Assembly: GCA_900538575.1 (NCBI GenBank)
Contig: UPZA01000019.1
Location: 1-36,708, forward strand
DNA from: an uncultured Ruminococcus sp.
Lineage (GTDB): Bacteria > Bacillota > Clostridia > Oscillospirales > Ruminococcaceae
Reading direction: 5' to 3'
DNA: 36,708 nt
The translations under genes and the position numbers were made by a program. Within the stretch, counting starts at the first letter, position 1, and every line of letters begins with the position of its first letter. This document shows, piece by piece, positions 24,543 through 32,931 of the stretch. Under the pieces are notes generated by a model, which did no database searches, had not been told where the DNA came from, and saw only the letters and a list, made by a program, of their open reading frames with translations.

Positions 24543-25610
24543 ATGAAACAAAATTTAAATAAGAAAATATTGATACGTATATCTTTTATAGTCTTATTTC
24601 TGCTGATATTATGCACATTTCTTTCAAAGACAATTTATAATCTTTCTCTGCCTTATGTTGAAGCGGCAAGTCCGGAATGGGCAGAGCTTCCTATCAGTTC
24701 AAGCTCGGAAGGTCAAGTAGTAATAAATAATACTCAGGAAATCAGCTATAATTCATCGTTAAAAATATTATCCGTAAATGTTAAGGAAAACGATTATGTA
24801 AAAAAGGGCGACGTTTTATTTGAGGTAGATACAAAGGAATTCGAAATTAGTATAAAAAAAATGGAATTAAATATTAGTCAGCTTAACGACAGCCTTTCCG
24901 AATGGCTTTCTGAAAAGGATCGGTCTAAGCTTAATACTGAATTGGAAATAGCTGAACAGGAGCTGGAGCTTTATAAGGAGCAGGTGCCCTATGACGGATG
25001 TATATACGCGCAGAAGGACGGCGCTATTTCTAAAATATCTGTTGTTCAGGGAGATGTTACAAAGGAAGGCGATGTTCTTGCGGTGCTTTCTGGCAAGGAA
25101 ATGTCGGTTATATTTTCATTAAGTGAAACGGACGGCGTATTATGCGAAGTCGGGGACGAAGTTAATCTGACCTATACCAATACTGTAATTAATAACGGCA
25201 GTCCTACTACTGAAGAAAAACACGATAGTTCATTTGTTACTAAAAAAGAATACGATACTGAAAAGGGAGAGTTCATGTTTTATGCCGACCTTCCTGAAGG
25301 CGAAAATAGTTTTTATGAGGGGCAGAAAATCAAGGTTGATTTTATAGTTTCTTCAGATTCATATGATAATATTATTACACTTAATGCCATATCGGAGGAT
25401 GAGCAGGGAAATACGGTAGTATTTGTTCTTAAGCAGCGCGACGGCTTATTCGGTAAGGAATATTATGCTGAGAGAGTTACCGTAGACCAATTAGCCAAAA
25501 ATAATATTAACGCTGCAATAGAAGGTGACGATATCAATTCTTATGCAAAAATTGTAGTTTCCTCCTCAAAAGCGTTGACTTCCGGTGAGACTGTGAGGAT
25601 AGTACAGTGA
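24543..25610 (+). CDS. HlyD/MFP-like adaptor protein
   Basis: This 355-residue protein has one N-terminal membrane helix (about 9-29), lipoyl-like halves around a short helical hairpin (SLKILSVNVKENDYVKKGDV; then DGAISKISVVQGDVTKEGDV), and a C-terminal beta region. It belongs to the adaptor family that works with MacB-type permeases or efflux pumps. AGAGGTG precedes the ATG at 24543; the GTG at 24534 lies within that site. Its stop overlaps the next start by 4 nt, so it is coupled to the MacB-like gene. Confidence 0.85.
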   Translation: MKQNLNKKILIRISFIVLFLLILCTFLSKTIYNLSLPYVEAASPEWAELPISSSSEGQVVINNTQEISYNSSLKILSVNVKENDYVKKGDVLFEVDTKEFEISIKKMELNISQLNDSLSEWLSEKDRSKLNTELEIAEQELELYKEQVPYDGCIYAQKDGAISKISVVQGDVTKEGDVLAVLSGKEMSVIFSLSETDGVLCEVGDEVNLTYTNTVINNGSPTTEEKHDSSFVTKKEYDTEKGEFMFYADLPEGENSFYEGQKIKVDFIVSSDSYDNIITLNAISEDEQGNTVVFVLKQRDGLFGKEYYAERVTVDQLAKNNINAAIEGDDINSYAKIVVSSSKALTSGETVRIVQ

Positions 25611-26770
25611 AGGGTTTGTACGGTTCAAAAATAGGAACAATTTTTAGATTATTAATACTTGTTTTATTTTTGATATTATGCTTTTTTATAAAACGAAACG
25701 TAGAATTAATGCTGCCGGAGGCTGTTGAATACGCGGTTTTAGATAATTCAAATGCAATAAGCTTTTCCGAGGCGGACGAGGCGGCATGCGCCGACGGCGA
25801 TTTAACTGTGAATGTTTTATCGCGTACAACTGGCGCCGCATCAACAAGTAATAATACGGGTTTATCCGAAAAGGTCAATATAGTTTATACTGATGATAAA
25901 TTTCCGACGGTTCATAATATAAAAATATTGAAGGGAAGCTTTTTTTCAATAGACAGTCCGTTAAATATTTCTGATAAAATTGTAATCAGCGATAATCTTG
26001 CCAATTTATTATTTAAAAGCTATGATGTGATAGGTAATGAAATTATTATATCCGGGCATAAAAAAATTATTTCCGGTATTTATATTGCGGAAAATAAAAT
26101 TTTCAGCGAATTGTCTTCAAACGGTCAGGAAACTGTTTTCGTTCCATTCTACGGACAATCGGATTCAGCCGGTTTATCAGGCGTTGAAAGAATTTATTTT
26201 AAAGGAATAAATGGAGAAATTAGTAATAGGGATATTCGGGAATTTGATGTGCTTATCGGTGAAAAGTTAAAGTATTATCAAAAAACAGATTTGTTTGCCT
26301 CTAAAATTTTGTTAAAGCAAATGATAGATATAATGTTTCTGATAGCAGGGGCTATTGTTATTTTTAAATTAATATTAATATTTATCAGGAGCTTTGAAGG
26401 TGTTTTTTATGGTGCAAAAAATAAGAATTTTAGTTTGAAATCCATAAATTTAAAATATAATATACTTATTTGCTTGGCGTGTATTTTTCTTATAATAATT
26501 ATATTTGCATGTTGTATATTTAAACCGTATATTCCGGACGGATTTCTTCCGGAGCATGACCGGATTTTAGATATCAAGTATTATTTTGATTATATAATAA
26601 GTTCCATTCAAAGCGTTAAATTATTGGAAAGATGGAGTTATTATCAGACCTTAATAATTGTATTTTATTTGTTTATGACGATTTCAGTTTCTATTACTAT
26701 TATTTTATTTGTTAAATTTATCAAAGCGCTTGATAGACGCTTAAAGCATGCGATAAAAAATTTATTATGA
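25607..26770 (+). CDS. MacB/FtsX-like ABC permease without a linked ATPase
   Basis: This 387-residue protein starts at GTG behind AGGAT. The layout is that of a MacB-type permease: helix 1 (about 11-29), an extracellular domain (about 35-235) with the telltale KIVISDNLANLLF, then VIGNEIIISGHKKIISGIYI, then three helices (about 245-265, 288-308, 345-370). Such permeases drive mechanical export or extrusion with an HlyD-like adaptor, which is encoded just upstream. No LolD/MacB-like ATPase is adjacent, which is unusual. It could be an immunity or export complex for the modified peptide. Confidence 0.75.
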   Translation: MKGLYGSKIGTIFRLLILVLFLILCFFIKRNVELMLPEAVEYAVLDNSNAISFSEADEAACADGDLTVNVLSRTTGAASTSNNTGLSEKVNIVYTDDKFPTVHNIKILKGSFFSIDSPLNISDKIVISDNLANLLFKSYDVIGNEIIISGHKKIISGIYIAENKIFSELSSNGQETVFVPFYGQSDSAGLSGVERIYFKGINGEISNRDIREFDVLIGEKLKYYQKTDLFASKILLKQMIDIMFLIAGAIVIFKLILIFIRSFEGVFYGAKNKNFSLKSINLKYNILICLACIFLIIIIFACCIFKPYIPDGFLPEHDRILDIKYYFDYIISSIQSVKLLERWSYYQTLIIVFYLFMTISVSITIILFVKFIKALDRRLKHAIKNLL

Positions 26771-26799
26771 TATTGGAAGTATATTGTTGAGGTAAATAT

Positions 26800-28383
26800 A
26801 TGGAATTAAAATCTAACGAACCTGTTGTAGGAATTATTTTCGATAAAAGAGGAGATCCGCCATATATCAGTGTTGGTAAGCTCTGGAATGAAACTATGGG
26901 TATAATATCGGAAAAGTTTCAGACTGAAATACTTGAAGTTGATTCGTATAAGGTAGATGACGATGAAAAATATCGTAAATTTATTGATAAAATAGACGTT
27001 TTAATGACACTGTCTCCATATTATTCTATAAATAGGTATGTAAAAGAATTTCCGCTGGTAGCATACGGTCTTGGATCTATGCAAAAGGGCGGTCACTGGT
27101 TATATGATAATCGGAACAGCTTCAGAAGCTATGATTCCATTATACTTAACTGTACCTCATGCCAGAATATATTTAATAAATTAGTAGTAAATAATAGTAT
27201 TAAAAGCAGCCTGGCGCCTTTTGGCGTTGATACGTCGGCGTTCTATCCAAGATCAAATAAAAGTGGACTCAGGAATAAATATAATATTCCTCAAAACGCG
27301 TTTATTATGCTGTATTGCGGAAGAATTAATTTACAGAAGAATGTGCCTTTGCTGATAAGTCTGCTTAGAGATATGGAAAAGAAATATAAAAATTTATATC
27401 TTATGATTATCGGTTCATTTGACGATTTTTATATTCCTGAATTTTCATATAAATCTGCGCCGGATGTAAAAAAAGAATTTTATGACTTGCTGACCAGATA
27501 TGATTTAACGTCTAAAATTTTAATGTTTGAAAACCAAAGCGATACGGAAACTTATGCAGAATTAATAAATACGGCGGATATTGGGATTAATCTTACTACT
27601 TTAATAAGTGAAAATTTCGGATATACGCCGGTTGAAATGCAGGCGTGCGGATTACCGGTTGTCGGAGCGGATTGGGGAGGCTTGAAGGATACCGTTATAG
27701 ACGGATGCAGCGGCTATAAAATTCAGACGGTTTTAAGCAGGTACGGTCCCAGGATAAATATAGAACAGGCTAAGGACAGAATCGAAAAACTAATAAACGA
27801 TAAATCCCGTCTTGAGCTCATGAAAGAAAAAGCAAGAAAAAATGCAGAAAAAAATTATTCTTTAGATTTATTTTCAAAAAATTTACAGAATATTATTTCC
27901 GAAACTTATGAACGGTTTAATACAGAATCGAATAAAAGCAATCTGCAATTACAGGTAAACCCAATAGTCAGGGATATGTCCGCAGCTATTCGTAAATCCA
28001 TAGGAAATGATAGACACATTAGCTGGGAGCATCTTCACCCTAATCTGGATATTAATCATTATTATTTATTTGCGGGAGAATGTGTGTCAGCTAAAGCGGA
28101 GCAACTGTTATGGAATCAGAAAAGCGCAGTATCAAAAGCATTTGACTGGGAAATAATCGACGGGAGATTATTTTCAAATGATCCCCGCTGGAATCAGTCT
28201 TTTGAATTGGAAAATATGAGCTTGAGCGATGAAGAAATAAATATTTTGAAATTGTTGGAGAACGGTCTAACTGTTCAAGATTTATTTTTAGTCTGTAATG
28301 GAAAAACTGACGATATTTATTCCTTGCTTGAAGGTCTGACTGTAAAGGGCTTAATTATGCCTTTTAATAATAAAGGAATCTAA
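26800..28383 (+). CDS. GT4-type glycosyltransferase with a C-terminal winged-helix-like domain
   Basis: This 527-residue cytosolic protein has an N-terminal half (1-165) that is a Rossmann-like acceptor domain and a donor domain (about 170-370) with the GT-B landmarks MLYCGRINLQKNVPLLI and ENFGYTPVEMQACGLPVVG, the latter holding the EX7E-type sugar-nucleotide motif. The last ~155 residues are extra; the final part (SDEEINILKLLENGLTVQDL to GLTVKGLIMP) looks like a small winged helix such as those of PqqD/RRE peptide-binding domains. GAGGT lies 6 nt before the ATG. In this cluster it may glycosylate the peptide, but a polysaccharide role is possible. Confidence 0.85.
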   Translation: MELKSNEPVVGIIFDKRGDPPYISVGKLWNETMGIISEKFQTEILEVDSYKVDDDEKYRKFIDKIDVLMTLSPYYSINRYVKEFPLVAYGLGSMQKGGHWLYDNRNSFRSYDSIILNCTSCQNIFNKLVVNNSIKSSLAPFGVDTSAFYPRSNKSGLRNKYNIPQNAFIMLYCGRINLQKNVPLLISLLRDMEKKYKNLYLMIIGSFDDFYIPEFSYKSAPDVKKEFYDLLTRYDLTSKILMFENQSDTETYAELINTADIGINLTTLISENFGYTPVEMQACGLPVVGADWGGLKDTVIDGCSGYKIQTVLSRYGPRINIEQAKDRIEKLINDKSRLELMKEKARKNAEKNYSLDLFSKNLQNIISETYERFNTESNKSNLQLQVNPIVRDMSAAIRKSIGNDRHISWEHLHPNLDINHYYLFAGECVSAKAEQLLWNQKSAVSKAFDWEIIDGRLFSNDPRWNQSFELENMSLSDEEINILKLLENGLTVQDLFLVCNGKTDDIYSLLEGLTVKGLIMPFNNKGI

Positions 28384-28388
28384 GAATT

Positions 28389-29375
28389 ATGAAAACCAAA
28401 GAAACCGCCGCTTTTATAGTTCCGCATTATAATGACGGAAAGGATATTGAGCTTGATTGGCTGATAAAGGCTTTAGATAGTATAAAAAAACAGACGGATA
28501 AAGATTGGATCATTATTCTTGTAGATGACGCGTCGTCTTCTCAGAAAGCTATAAATTTACTAAAACAGATCGGCAGTGAATTTTTGGGGAAGATGGAATT
28601 GGTATTTCTTACTGAAAATAAAGGCCCCGGTCATGCTCGAAACGTTGCAATTCGAAAAGCGTATCAATTAGGCTGTCCTTTTGTACTATATCTGGATCAA
28701 GATGATATATGCCATCCTCAAAGACTGGAAGTAACAAGAAGAATTTTTTATGATAAGCCTGATATAAACGTAGTATACAGTACATTTCAAGTTATTGATG
28801 AAAACGATCATTTGATTCCTAAGGATAAGATTATTCCGTCTATAAGGGAAATACTGGATCAGCATGAAAAAAACCCTCCACAAGGTAAAAATGTTTGGAT
28901 TAAGATAGCAACAGAAACGGGATATGTTAATCTTACATCTGCTACAAGCGTGAGAACCAACGTAGCTTATAAATATCCTTTTCCGGCAGAAAGAGTATCG
29001 GAGGACTATTACACTTGGTTGATTTATTCTGCCAGCGGTTCACAATATTTATATTCATCACTGATACCTTCAAAATATAGAATACCATACAGTAAAGACG
29101 GTTCAAGATCCAGGGAAATGCTTGGAGGTCAGCATACGTTTAATATTGTAAAAAGCGTTATAGATACGAGAGGTCTGCTGGAATCATTAAAATTAGCCGC
29201 TGCTACAGGTGAATTTACAGCGGAAGAGTTAAATTATATAAAAATAAAATTTTTATTAAAAAAGTCTAAATCAATGTTAATTGACGGAGAAAAAGAAATT
29301 GCAAAGGATTTTTATCGGAGAGCCGAGGAGGTTAACAAGGAACTAACTTATCAGCTTAAAAATTCCATATTTTAA
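28389..29375 (+). CDS. GT2-family glycosyltransferase
   Basis: This 328-residue cytosolic GT-A enzyme shows the start FIVPHYNDGKD, the nucleotide-binding ILVDDASS, ENKGPGHARNVAI, the metal site LYLDQDD, and SEDYYTWL as the likely catalytic-base region. There is no membrane anchor. It begins 5 nt after the GT4 stop. Two different transferases in a row suggest a disaccharide or two sugars on one acceptor. Donor and acceptor cannot be read from the sequence. Confidence 0.88.
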   Translation: MKTKETAAFIVPHYNDGKDIELDWLIKALDSIKKQTDKDWIIILVDDASSSQKAINLLKQIGSEFLGKMELVFLTENKGPGHARNVAIRKAYQLGCPFVLYLDQDDICHPQRLEVTRRIFYDKPDINVVYSTFQVIDENDHLIPKDKIIPSIREILDQHEKNPPQGKNVWIKIATETGYVNLTSATSVRTNVAYKYPFPAERVSEDYYTWLIYSASGSQYLYSSLIPSKYRIPYSKDGSRSREMLGGQHTFNIVKSVIDTRGLLESLKLAAATGEFTAEELNYIKIKFLLKKSKSMLIDGEKEIAKDFYRRAEEVNKELTYQLKNSIF

Positions 29376-29410
29376 AAGGCTTTTTTAATTAATTCAGAAA
29401 GGAATAGATT

Positions 29411-30355
29411 GTGGCTATCTTATTAACAAATTCCGTGGCAGCGTCCGGTCTTGATGTAACTATAGAAATGTTAAAGCATAATCATTCGTCTTTAGACGCA
29501 ATAGAATCCGGTATTCGTTTAGTTGAATCTGATCCTGAAGCAGGTTGGGTAGGCTATGGCGGTCATCCAAATCTTCTGGGTGTGGTTGAACTTGACGCCG
29601 GAATTATGGACGGTTCTAATCTCAATGCCGGCGCAGTGGGTGCGTTGGCGGGATATAAACACCCTATTTCAGTTGCAAGAAAGGTTATGGAAAGACTTCC
29701 TAATGTTTTTCTTGTAGGACGCGGGGCAGCAAGATTTGCAATGGACTGTCAGATGGAATCAGGCGTAAACCTATCTGACGAGGCTCAAAAATGCTGGAAG
29801 GAATGGCTAAGAAATAACCTTACAGGACATGAATCGGTTTTATGGCCGGATATATCCTTGATAAGACTTGCCGGAGCGACTGCAAATAATAAAACTGCAA
29901 AAGGTACGACAGTTTTTTTGTCAAGGGATAACGACGGTAATTTCAGCGCAGGATCCAGCACAAGTGGTTGGAGCTTTAAATATCCCGGAAGATTAGGTGA
30001 TTCGGCAGTGATTGGATCAGGTATTTATGCCGATAACAGATACGGAGCAGCAGCTTGTACCGGAATGGGAGAATTAACCTTGAGATCTAATACGGCAAGA
30101 TCGGTTATTTTATATTTAAAAATGAATATGTCGTTAGAGGAGGCCTGCCAAGAGGCCTTGAACGATTTGCGGTCAGTTAAGGCGGATTACAGGGGAGGTG
30201 TGACCATTTATGCCTTGGATGCGCAGGGAAATAAATGCGTATTGTCTGTAAAAGCGCTTGAAGAAGGGCTTCCGGAATGTGATACTTATTACTGGTATTG
30301 GGACGATAATTTGGAAAAGCCGGAAAAGATAAGCGCTTTAATGGAAAAATGGTGA
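29411..30355 (+). CDS. Glycosylasparaginase-family Ntn hydrolase (peptidase family T2)
   Basis: This 314-residue protein is closely similar in layout to N4-(beta-N-acetylglucosaminyl)-L-asparaginases: WVGYGGHPNLLGVVELDAGI, DGSNLNAGAVGALAG, SVARKVMERL, SSTSGWSFKYPGRLGDS, YADNRYGAAACTGMGE. The proenzyme normally cuts itself before a nucleophile Thr in HDTIG. Here the site is KGTTV, so Thr166 is kept while the preceding His-Asp is Lys-Gly. This may change or abolish self-cleavage. GTG start behind AAAGGAAT; no signal peptide. It could hydrolyse an Asn-linked sugar or an isoaspartyl peptide bond in the product. Confidence 0.85.
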   Translation: MAILLTNSVAASGLDVTIEMLKHNHSSLDAIESGIRLVESDPEAGWVGYGGHPNLLGVVELDAGIMDGSNLNAGAVGALAGYKHPISVARKVMERLPNVFLVGRGAARFAMDCQMESGVNLSDEAQKCWKEWLRNNLTGHESVLWPDISLIRLAGATANNKTAKGTTVFLSRDNDGNFSAGSSTSGWSFKYPGRLGDSAVIGSGIYADNRYGAAACTGMGELTLRSNTARSVILYLKMNMSLEEACQEALNDLRSVKADYRGGVTIYALDAQGNKCVLSVKALEEGLPECDTYYWYWDDNLEKPEKISALMEKW

Positions 30356-30361
30356 TTGAAT

Positions 30362-31441
30362 ATGAATATTGTGAATAACTGGTTGAATAAGCATTATTAT
30401 TTTAATAACGACGGTACGCCTGATGAAATAGCTGATTCCTTGGGCGATTGCATGATACAGTGCGCTTATGTTATACTTAAAAACAAATATTGCTTAAATT
30501 CGGATTTTTATAAATGCTTTTTAAATGAAACTACAATAAAACTATGCGTTTCTGAAAGCGATAATATAGAAATGTTTGAAACTATTGAGAATGTTTTTGA
30601 TAAAGAAATATTCTCATTATATGGATTTGAAAAAATAAATGAAAAGGCTGTCGATAAAATAAGTGAAATTTTAAAAGCCGGAGATATACCGGCAGTTGCA
30701 ACGGTCGTGGAAAAATTGCGTTTTTCTGTATTTTATGATGAAAATTACAAACAAAACCGTATTAGAACCCGCCATGTTTTTATAATAGTTGGAGAAGATT
30801 CAGAAAATTTTTATTTCATAGATAATCCGGGGGTAATTTCATATAAAAATTATCTCGGATTATGCGATAATAAAGAAATAGGAATTATTTCAAAAAAAGA
30901 TTTTTATGTCTCTGTAAGAGGCTGTTGCGACATATTTACATTTAACTTTGATTTGGAAAAAATAAACTACTTCATTAACAATCCTTTAAATGCTTTGATT
31001 GATTCATATAAAAATTATCATTTACAAAATAAAGTTAAGGACGGAGTCGAATGTTATTATGGCAAGAAAGCTATGTTAAAGCTTTTGGATTTATTTGAAC
31101 TGGGAAATATACGCTTGGATCAAATGGCGCCGTCAAAAGACAGGGATATGATAACTTATTTTAATTGGAAGATTTGGAACATTAAGGGAAGACGAAAATT
31201 ACTGAAGAAGTTTGTATATGACAGTAATAACGGCGAATATAGGGAAACGCTATTAAATTCCCTAAATGATTCTATATTAAAATGGGACTTACTTGATAAG
31301 GCCCTATACAGAGATTTTCTTAAGGGTAATCGTATTGCCGGTAATCAATATACATTCATTATTCGTGAAATTATTGATTGCGAGGATAAAATTAATTATC
31401 TTTTAAATAAATATTTACATAGTATAGAACAAACGGTTTAA
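30362..31441 (+). CDS. BtrH-like/papain-like Cys-His-Asp protein, possible acyl or peptide transferase
   Basis: This 359-residue protein is of uncertain family. A candidate triad is visible: Cys30 in SLGDCMIQCA at the start of a helix, His138 in TRHVFIIVGED, and Asp154 in FYFIDNPG. This is the order and spacing of papain-like folds such as C39 peptidases and of BtrH, which moves an acyl group from a carrier protein to an amine. The C-terminal half is helical. I chose the ATG at 30362, with GGTGAT spaced 5 nt, over the TTG at 30356. As last gene of operon B, with an ACP in operon A, it is a candidate acyltransferase. The family call is from pattern only. Confidence 0.6.
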   Translation: MNIVNNWLNKHYYFNNDGTPDEIADSLGDCMIQCAYVILKNKYCLNSDFYKCFLNETTIKLCVSESDNIEMFETIENVFDKEIFSLYGFEKINEKAVDKISEILKAGDIPAVATVVEKLRFSVFYDENYKQNRIRTRHVFIIVGEDSENFYFIDNPGVISYKNYLGLCDNKEIGIISKKDFYVSVRGCCDIFTFNFDLEKINYFINNPLNALIDSYKNYHLQNKVKDGVECYYGKKAMLKLLDLFELGNIRLDQMAPSKDRDMITYFNWKIWNIKGRRKLLKKFVYDSNNGEYRETLLNSLNDSILKWDLLDKALYRDFLKGNRIAGNQYTFIIREIIDCEDKINYLLNKYLHSIEQTV

Positions 31442-31452
31442 ATATTCAATAT

Positions 31453-31484
31453 AAAAAAAGTACGGCGTATGCCGTGCTTTTTTT
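31453..31484. terminator. Bidirectional terminator between operon B and hemZ
   Basis: AAAAAAAGTACGGC (31453-31466) pairs with GCCGTGCTTTTTTT (31471-31484), 14 bp with one G-U and a GTAT loop. A- and T-runs on the two sides let it work for both converging transcripts. Confidence 0.85.
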
Positions 31485-32931
31485 ATATTAATTCATAAAT
31501 AATTTGTTTTTTTCGCATAAGATCGTCAAAACGGTTAATGTATTCATATGGAAATTTATAATTGTGTATTCTTGTGATTTTTCCGTTTGGCTGGACGATC
31601 TTGGTTGACGCCGCGCAGCCTGCGCCCAATATAGTTTGGGTTTCATCCATAATAAAAATATTATATAAGCTTTCTCTTTCTTTTTTGGCAAACCCTATAT
31701 TTTCAAGATTTTCAACAGTATTTTTCTGACGGTATAAATAATATGGCAGATATCCGTTTTCAGGAAGTGTGCGGATACTTTCGTTTACCATTTCAGAAGC
31801 CGGAGCAGTCAGATATTTTTCGATATCATCTTCATATATTTTAGCAGACCGTTTTATTGTCAGAGTATGAACTGTAATACTTTCAGGATTTAAGTCAATA
31901 ATACGATCAAGAGTTTGATGGTAGCTTTCAGCAGTATCGGAAGGCAGACCGGCTATCAGATCCATATTTATATTGTCAAAGCCCTCCTCCCTTGCGGAAA
32001 AGAACGCGCGTACCGTATCCTCGGCAGTATGATTTCTTCCGATAATTCTGAGAACATTATTATTCATCGTCTGTGGATTTACGGATATTCTGTCCGCTCC
32101 GGAAGATTTTATAACCCGAAGCTTTTCTTGGGTTATCGTATCGGCTCTTCCTGCTTCAACATTATATTCCCTGACATTTGATATGTCAATATAATCTGAA
32201 ATTGTTTTCATTATCATTTTTAGCTGCTCTGCTGATATTGACGTCGGTGTTCCGCCGCCTATATAAACGGTATCTACTATTAAATTCAAGTCGTTAATTA
32301 TTTTTCCTGTTATTTTTATTTCGCGGCACAGAAAGCTTATATACTCAGGAATAAGCTTATATGCGCTGTTCATTGAATGGGATACAAATGAGCAATAGCT
32401 GCATCTGGTAGGACAAAAGGGAATTGATATATAAAGACTGATTGTTTTTTTAGAGTATTTATTTATAAGAGGTATCTGATTTAATGCGGTGCTGTATGCT
32501 AATTGTAGTCTGTTGTCTGATACCATATATTTAGATTTTAAAAAATCAAAGGCTTCTTGTCTGGTTTTCCCGCTTGCTATAAGATCAGCCATTTTCTTTA
32601 CAGGGCGTATACCTGTAAGTAATCCCCATGGAGGGGTTATGCCGGTCAGCGATTGAAGGCATAGGTATACCAAACGGCAGATTTCATGCTCGGCAAGCTG
32701 TTTGTCAACGATTTTGTTCGGACAGCGAGCGGACATTCTTTTTATGCTTCCGTTCAGACGGCAATATACATAAAGATAAGTATTATGCCGTCCTTTTTTC
32801 AGGCGCGTCATTATAATGTCCCCGTCTGCGTCGGTAATATCATAATGAAATGTAAATCGTGACGGGATAAAAAGCTTTACTGTCGCTTCCGTTTCATATT
32901 TAAAGTCGTTTCCGCTAAATAAGATCTTCAT
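31483..32931 (-). CDS. hemZ: HemZ-type coproporphyrinogen dehydrogenase (radical SAM, HemN-like)
   Basis: This 482-residue radical SAM protein has the cluster site FCPTRCSYCSF (CxxxCxxC), then YIGGGTPTS and the HemN-like NVEAGRADTI and IGRNHTAEDTVRA. An N-terminal ~165-residue extension ahead of the core (containing WGLLTGIRPVKK) is typical of HemZ. Relatives are annotated as oxygen-independent coproporphyrinogen III oxidases. Which tetrapyrrole step it serves in an anaerobe like this is unclear. It overlaps the upstream MBL gene by 17 nt and so is translated from the same message. Confidence 0.88.
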   Translation of the reverse strand: MKILFSGNDFKYETEATVKLFIPSRFTFHYDITDADGDIIMTRLKKGRHNTYLYVYCRLNGSIKRMSARCPNKIVDKQLAEHEICRLVYLCLQSLTGITPPWGLLTGIRPVKKMADLIASGKTRQEAFDFLKSKYMVSDNRLQLAYSTALNQIPLINKYSKKTISLYISIPFCPTRCSYCSFVSHSMNSAYKLIPEYISFLCREIKITGKIINDLNLIVDTVYIGGGTPTSISAEQLKMIMKTISDYIDISNVREYNVEAGRADTITQEKLRVIKSSGADRISVNPQTMNNNVLRIIGRNHTAEDTVRAFFSAREEGFDNINMDLIAGLPSDTAESYHQTLDRIIDLNPESITVHTLTIKRSAKIYEDDIEKYLTAPASEMVNESIRTLPENGYLPYYLYRQKNTVENLENIGFAKKERESLYNIFIMDETQTILGAGCAASTKIVQPNGKITRIHNYKFPYEYINRFDDLMRKKQIIYELI

